Shown here: positions 52,429 to 56,687 of the stretch, in pieces
Position numbering within the stretch: the stretch's first letter is position 1
Layout of the letters: each line of letters opens with the position of its first letter
Origin: an uncultured Pedobacter sp.
GTDB taxonomy: Bacteria > Bacteroidota > Bacteroidia > Sphingobacteriales > Sphingobacteriaceae
Reading direction: 5' to 3'
Length of the DNA stretch: 56,687 nucleotides
Assembly (NCBI RefSeq): GCF_946479715.1
Contig: NZ_CAMLHF010000008.1
Location: 1-56,687 of the forward strand
Translations under genes and position numbers: made by a program
The notes under the pieces: generated by a model
What the model saw: the letters and a program-made list of their open reading frames with translations, nothing else
Databases searched by the model: none
What the model was told of the DNA's origin: nothing

Positions 52429-54705
52429 ATGAAACTAAACTTCATAAAAATCGTAATTGCCTTTTTTGTTACGACAATTCCAATATCGGTTTTTGCGCAG
52501 TACAATTTTAGTACCGATTATTTTAAAATCCAGATCAATAAAAAAGGCTGGATCACCAGTATGAAAAACATTACGCTGAAGCCTAATCGCGAATTTAGTC
52601 CTACAGATAAGCCATCGCCCGTGATGAGTTTATACGATAGTAAAAAGAATGTTTACTACCAGCCAACTGGTGCAACCTATACTCAAACCAGTCAGACAAT
52701 GGTACTTAAGTATCCGAATGGTTCGGTAGCCAAAATTAGTATTGTACCTAAAAAGAAATATTTTAAACTTACGTTGCAATCACTCTCACCACGTAATGGG
52801 ATTGATGTGATCCAATGGGGAAACTACCATACCAATATTACCAATCTAATGGGTGAAATTATCGGCGTTGCGCGCGACACCAGCAAAACGATTAATTATG
52901 CAATTGGTATGCTTGCCCTTAACGACAAAACCCTTAGCGGACTAGCTGAAACTATTGGTGATGCAGCTCCTTTTCAATATATAATACATACACCAGATGC
53001 TAAGCGTTTTCCTTTACCTAAGAACCTTCACGAAGGACAGATTTTTACACTAGGTGGAGATGGTATTAGTGATGTAGCTTTTTATGCGCACAAAGAACCC
53101 TGGTATAGGATTATGTATGGCAATGCAGCCTTGGTAGACAAAAAAGGCCAAATATCCATTGCTTATCAATCAAGAGACAGATCTTTTGAAAGAGAAATCA
53201 ATTTTTCACTTATGCCGCTTATGGCCGCCAACAAACCAAATCATATACAGGTGCAACCTTTACCGATAGATTATATCGGATCATCTGTAGCCCTATGGGG
53301 AAGTCCGGATAGCACAGCTTTGTTGGATGTGATTCAAAAAATTGTTTTGGCGGAAAAGCTCCCCCATCCAACCATTAACGGAAAATGGATAAAAGATCCA
53401 GCAGCTTTTGTTCCTGATGCTCTTACCAGTGGTAATTTAAATGATAGCATTATCTCTTATACTTCAAGATTGGGTTTTAAAACAATTAGTTTATATGATC
53501 AGGGCTTTCTGAAAGCTGATCGAGGTAACAATGGTTATATTGACGGAAAGAATTTTGAGAAAAAGCCGATAAAATTAACAAGCGGGAATGTTTCGCATAA
53601 GGAATTTTCGGATATGGCCGCTAAATATGGTATTACCATAGGCAGAACTCCTATTACTAATTCTTTAGCTCCAGGTACCCTGGATGCCAGTCCAACGCCT
53701 AGCGATAGTTTGTGTTATCAGCAAAAACGCTTACTGGTAAAAAGTATCAGCGCAACTGACACGGTCATTCTTGTTGACGATCCAACGCATCTTGATGAGA
53801 TTGCCAGTTGGGAAGGTCATTGTGCCGACTTAAATATGATAAAAATCGGGAAAGAACTTATCCATTATATGGGAGTTTCGAGAGACAAACCTTACCGCCT
53901 TTTAAATGTAAAGAGAGGATACTGGAAGACCACTCCATCAAATCATGCTAACAGAGATACCATTTATAAACTTCAGGTTACGGTTAATTATGGTTACGAT
54001 GGGCTTATCCCGAATATGCAATTGCAAGACAAAATAGCTGAACACTTTGCTGAGGTTTGTAAGATCAATGGACTTTCTTATTACGATTTTGATGGACAAG
54101 AGTTTTTGTTTAATAATGGACATGGTTACTATTCGACCAAACGCTTCTTTGGAAAAATGTTTGAAAAGGCAAAGCAATTGGGTGTTCCATACATCCGTTT
54201 CACAGGCGCTACTTTATCTGAAGGATCTTGGCATTACCAAAGCATTTGGAATGTTGGTGGCGGAAAGAATTTGTACGATGCTGAAACCCGCGAATGGGGC
54301 AGCACTACCAGTCAAGGAAAAGATCTTCGTGACGTAACTTATGCTAATTATTTTCCTGTGGGAATGGGCGGTAATTTTCCTATCAATGCCAAATCTAAAG
54401 TTGAAGAATATGAGCATATACAAGCCATTTCAGTAGGGGTTGGCACAACATACAGTTTAAAAATAGATCAAAAGGATGTTGAAAGTTGTCCTCAAAAAGA
54501 CGCCATTTTTAAAGCGATAAAAACATGGGAAGATGCGAGAGCGGCTAATGCTTTTCCGATATGGGTAAAAAATCAGTTGTCTGATCCTACACAATCATTT
54601 CACTTGGAAAGTGTTGATGCCAATAATTGGAATTTATACAAGACTAAAAGAGATGGCTCGAACAAAAAAATGTTTGTAAAGCTAAAAAGAGCTGCAGGGT
54701 ATTAA
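52429..54705 (+). CDS. Unassigned secreted TIM-barrel-like hydrolase candidate with an inserted domain
   Basis: The 758-residue protein has a signal peptide ending SVFAQ. The N-terminal part (about 20-290) is beta-rich. A barrel-type region follows (about 290-650), with YTSRLGFKTISLYDQGF, a late NGLSYYDFDGQEF stretch where Asp553, Asp555 and Glu558 are catalytic candidates, and PYIRFTGATLSEGSWHY. Within it, residues about 430-505 (SISATDTVILVDDPTHLDEI ... IGKELIHYMGVS ... VKRGYWKTTPSNHANRDT) look like a small beta module known from tail-fibre-type proteins. I recognise no CAZy family. As the gene after susC/susD it probably acts on the imported glycan in the periplasm. Confidence 0.8.
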   Translation: MKLNFIKIVIAFFVTTIPISVFAQYNFSTDYFKIQINKKGWITSMKNITLKPNREFSPTDKPSPVMSLYDSKKNVYYQPTGATYTQTSQTMVLKYPNGSVAKISIVPKKKYFKLTLQSLSPRNGIDVIQWGNYHTNITNLMGEIIGVARDTSKTINYAIGMLALNDKTLSGLAETIGDAAPFQYIIHTPDAKRFPLPKNLHEGQIFTLGGDGISDVAFYAHKEPWYRIMYGNAALVDKKGQISIAYQSRDRSFEREINFSLMPLMAANKPNHIQVQPLPIDYIGSSVALWGSPDSTALLDVIQKIVLAEKLPHPTINGKWIKDPAAFVPDALTSGNLNDSIISYTSRLGFKTISLYDQGFLKADRGNNGYIDGKNFEKKPIKLTSGNVSHKEFSDMAAKYGITIGRTPITNSLAPGTLDASPTPSDSLCYQQKRLLVKSISATDTVILVDDPTHLDEIASWEGHCADLNMIKIGKELIHYMGVSRDKPYRLLNVKRGYWKTTPSNHANRDTIYKLQVTVNYGYDGLIPNMQLQDKIAEHFAEVCKINGLSYYDFDGQEFLFNNGHGYYSTKRFFGKMFEKAKQLGVPYIRFTGATLSEGSWHYQSIWNVGGGKNLYDAETREWGSTTSQGKDLRDVTYANYFPVGMGGNFPINAKSKVEEYEHIQAISVGVGTTYSLKIDQKDVESCPQKDAIFKAIKTWEDARAANAFPIWVKNQLSDPTQSFHLESVDANNWNLYKTKRDGSNKKMFVKLKRAAGY

Positions 54706-54754
54706 TAACCTTCTCGTAGCTCTTTCGATTTGGTGGGATACAAATTAACTGTGT

Positions 54755-54787
54755 AGCCTGCGCCCCCTAATTGAAAGGGCGCAGGCT
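54755..54787 (+). terminator. Terminator-like GC-rich hairpin
   Basis: AGCCTGCGCCC (54755-54765) pairs perfectly with GGGCGCAGGCT (54777-54787) around an 11-base loop, 50 bases after the stop of the preceding gene. The trailing GTTTC is only weakly T-rich. Confidence 0.6.
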
Positions 54788-54881
54788 GTTTCACGGATGC
54801 GAATAGTCATAAATAACTATTGTAGTTGTTGTAGGGGATTGCTATGTTACCTAATGCTGAGTATTGATACTGGCTTAGGAA

Positions 54882-55967
54882 ATGAACGAGGCAAAGAATA
54901 AGAGAATTGTGATCTGTTGCGACGGCACCTGGAACGAACCCGGTAAAACCGATAAAGGTTTCCGGGTAAAAACCAATGTGCAGAAGACTTTCGAAAGCAT
55001 CTGTAATATTGGTAAGGACGGTGTAATGCAGATCAAATATTATACCGACGGAGTGGGCACCTCGGGGAGTAAACTTCGGAGGCTGATTGATGGCGCAACG
55101 GGATTTGGACTGGATGAGAACATTCTGAATGCCTATAAGTTTCTGGTCTGGAACTATCTTCCGGGAGATGAGATATACTTTTTCGGTTTCAGTCGCGGTG
55201 CTTATACGGCAAGAAGTATTGCAGGCCTGATCCGAAATTGCGGGATTATCAGGAACGATGATCTGACTTTGGCCAAAACAGCGTATACACATTACCGTAG
55301 CAGAAACGAAGGCTGGGCACCTAGCGGCAAGAAAGCTACTGACTTCAGAAAGCAGAACAGCCACGAAACCAATATTAAATTCATTGGAGTTTGGGATACA
55401 GTGGGCTCGCTTGGGATTCCGTTTTCAATCTTTAACCTGTATAACCATAGAAAATACCGTTTCCATGATACGGATCTTAGTTCGTATGTGGATAATGCTT
55501 TTCAGGCACTGGCAATTGACGAACACCGGATGAGTTTTGAACCGGCTATATGGATTCAGCAGGGAAATTCACTTCAAAAAAATCCGCTACAGATACTTGA
55601 ACAACGCTGGTTTCCGGGCGTACACTCCAATATAGGAGGAGGGTATCCTGATGCTGGAATAAGTGATATTGCCTTCAGATGGATGGTTAATCATGCAAAA
55701 AAGACCGGCCTCGCCTTTGATGAAAATATGCTCTCCAGGACTATCCTTGAAGATCCCGAGAATGGGGTATTATATGACTCCTTGGGCTTTTGGTTTAAGT
55801 TGTTGCCGAAAGTCAGGCGGGAATTGAGCCGACTGCCTCAATATTATCAGCGTGTGGATGCTTCTGCGTTTTATCGCTGGCATAAAGATGCCGATTACAG
55901 ACCTGAAAACCTGAATCGCGTGATTGATGAACTGAGCAGCGATGCGGCTGATAGTTATTGGTGCTGA
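54882..55967 (+). CDS. DUF2235 alpha/beta-hydrolase (Tle1-like phospholipase domain)
   Basis: The 361-residue cytoplasmic-type protein opens with KRIVICCDGTWNEPGKTDKG and contains the nucleophile elbow GFSRGAYTARS (Ser104), FIGVWDTVGSLG and VHSNIGGGYPDAG, the DUF2235 blocks. Members include type VI secretion phospholipase effectors (Tle1) and stand-alone hydrolases of unknown role. No signal peptide, VgrG/Hcp or immunity gene is nearby, so a T6SS effector role is not supported by context. It interrupts the utilisation locus between two glycan-related genes and is probably transcribed separately. Confidence 0.88.
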   Translation: MNEAKNKRIVICCDGTWNEPGKTDKGFRVKTNVQKTFESICNIGKDGVMQIKYYTDGVGTSGSKLRRLIDGATGFGLDENILNAYKFLVWNYLPGDEIYFFGFSRGAYTARSIAGLIRNCGIIRNDDLTLAKTAYTHYRSRNEGWAPSGKKATDFRKQNSHETNIKFIGVWDTVGSLGIPFSIFNLYNHRKYRFHDTDLSSYVDNAFQALAIDEHRMSFEPAIWIQQGNSLQKNPLQILEQRWFPGVHSNIGGGYPDAGISDIAFRWMVNHAKKTGLAFDENMLSRTILEDPENGVLYDSLGFWFKLLPKVRRELSRLPQYYQRVDASAFYRWHKDADYRPENLNRVIDELSSDAADSYWC

Positions 55968-56111
55968 ACATCACATGGTTAGAATTTCATCGGATAATTC
56001 ATGAACTTAGCCATTTAGTCTATTTCTTATAACCTAAATCTCTTTTAATTTAGTTTTTTTAATACTAAGTAATTAATATCAATCCTTTACGTCAGATACC
56101 ATTCACATAAT

Positions 56112-56687
56112 ATGAAACTTATAAGAAAACATATACTTACAACACTCCTATTGGCTTTGGCAAGTAATTGCTGTGTAGCTCAGTTATTGGTTCCGGCTAC
56201 GAAACCTAATTCGGCACAGCAGGCAATGATTAAAAGAGGCTATGGCATGTTTATTCACTTTGGTATTAATACATTTAACAATACGGAATGGTCTGATGGA
56301 ACGTTGCGATTAGAGAGTTATAACCCTACAAATCTCGATCCTGACCAGTGGGTGCTCACCGCAAAAAAGGCAGGCTTTCGTTATGTCTTGCTGGTTACTA
56401 AGCACCATGATGGCTTCTGTTTATGGGATAGTAAATATACAACTTACGACGTGGCTTCATCTCCAGTAAAAATGGATGTAGTAAAAGCCGTATCTGATGC
56501 ATGTAAGAAATATGGAATCCAGTTTGCAGTTTACTATTCATTGTGGGACCGGAAAGAACCTTCCTATAAGGATAAAGACCCACAAAAATACATTAACTAC
56601 ATGCTCAGCCAGCTAACAGAATTGTTTACTAATTACGGAACAATTGGTGAGTTATGGTTGGATGGGGGATGGGATAAAAAGCCATCA
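56112..56687 (+). CDS. Alpha-L-fucosidase, glycoside hydrolase family 29 (partial, runs off the window)
   Basis: The frame is open from ATG 56112 to the last base (192 codons seen). A signal peptide (MKLIRKHILTTLLLALASNC, then CVAQ) is followed by GYGMFIHFGINTFNNTEWSD, FRYVLLVTKHHDGFCLWDSK and GELWLDGGWD, classic GH29 blocks; Asp184 in LWLDGGW is the expected nucleophile. The enzyme removes terminal alpha-L-fucose with retention. It gives the main evidence that the PUL targets a fucosylated glycan. No stop is seen within the window. Confidence 0.93.
   Translation, partial: MKLIRKHILTTLLLALASNCCVAQLLVPATKPNSAQQAMIKRGYGMFIHFGINTFNNTEWSDGTLRLESYNPTNLDPDQWVLTAKKAGFRYVLLVTKHHDGFCLWDSKYTTYDVASSPVKMDVVKAVSDACKKYGIQFAVYYSLWDRKEPSYKDKDPQKYINYMLSQLTELFTNYGTIGELWLDGGWDKKPS

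Noticed and set aside
54807..55364. A 185-codon opening antisense to the DUF2235 gene
   Set aside because: It runs opposite a gene with clear catalytic motifs and has no recognisable features.
54882..55967. Type VI secretion effector reading of the DUF2235 gene
   Set aside because: No VgrG, PAAR, Hcp or immunity gene is in the window, so only the domain, not the system, is supported.

Overview
This window looks like chromosomal DNA of a soil-type member of the Bacteroidota, most likely Sphingobacteriaceae and Pedobacter-like. The evidence is the SusC/SusD pair, FecI/FecR-coupled TonB-dependent receptors, many secreted glycoside hydrolases, moderate AT richness, and promoters of the Bacteroidota form TTTG-N19-TAnnTTTG with few Shine-Dalgarno sites. 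The genus is an inference. No rRNA, tRNA, CRISPR array or transposase gene was recognised.

Layout. 1-1414: the tail of a left neighbour and a GH10 xylanase. 1836-7949: an ECF sigma factor / FecR anti-sigma / TonB-dependent receptor / lipoprotein locus, closed by a terminator. 8174-9855: a two-gene membrane operon (DoxX-like protein with a cysteine-rich tail) and two coupled small genes of unknown function. 9954-15999: a second sigma / FecR / receptor locus, whose receptor overlaps a purple-acid-phosphatase-like gene by one base. 16315-18075: a four-PAS protein with a histidine-kinase phosphoacceptor helix but no ATPase domain. 18097-23833: GH97, a sigma factor with an anti-sigma-cupin fusion, an (alpha/alpha)6 hydrolase and a beta-propeller hydrolase.

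23964-26792 is an accessory-looking stretch with small unknown genes, a 30-bp perfect inverted repeat and a pseudoknot-capable element. 26793-30758 carries a DoxX-like gene, DUF6326- and DUF4386-like membrane proteins, an ArsR/SRPBCC operon with a visible operator-promoter, an AraC regulator and a small secreted protein. 30770-35207 is the ATP-grasp / alpha-E / transglutaminase cluster with a second, divergent transglutaminase. 35283-39685 holds a major-royal-jelly-like protein, a phosphoesterase lipoprotein and a di-haem cytochrome c peroxidase.

39811-56687 is a polysaccharide/deoxysugar utilisation locus: an unassigned secreted protein, aldo/keto reductase, enolase-superfamily dehydratase, SSS symporter, lipoprotein mutarotase, AraC regulator, SusC, SusD, an unassigned TIM-barrel-like secreted protein, a DUF2235 hydrolase and the start of a GH29 alpha-L-fucosidase. 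A 31-bp element repeated before the catabolic operon and before susC suggests both are controlled by the embedded AraC protein. The best-supported reading is release and uptake of L-fucose or a similar sugar and its oxidative, non-phosphorylated breakdown. The lactonase and later steps are not in the window.
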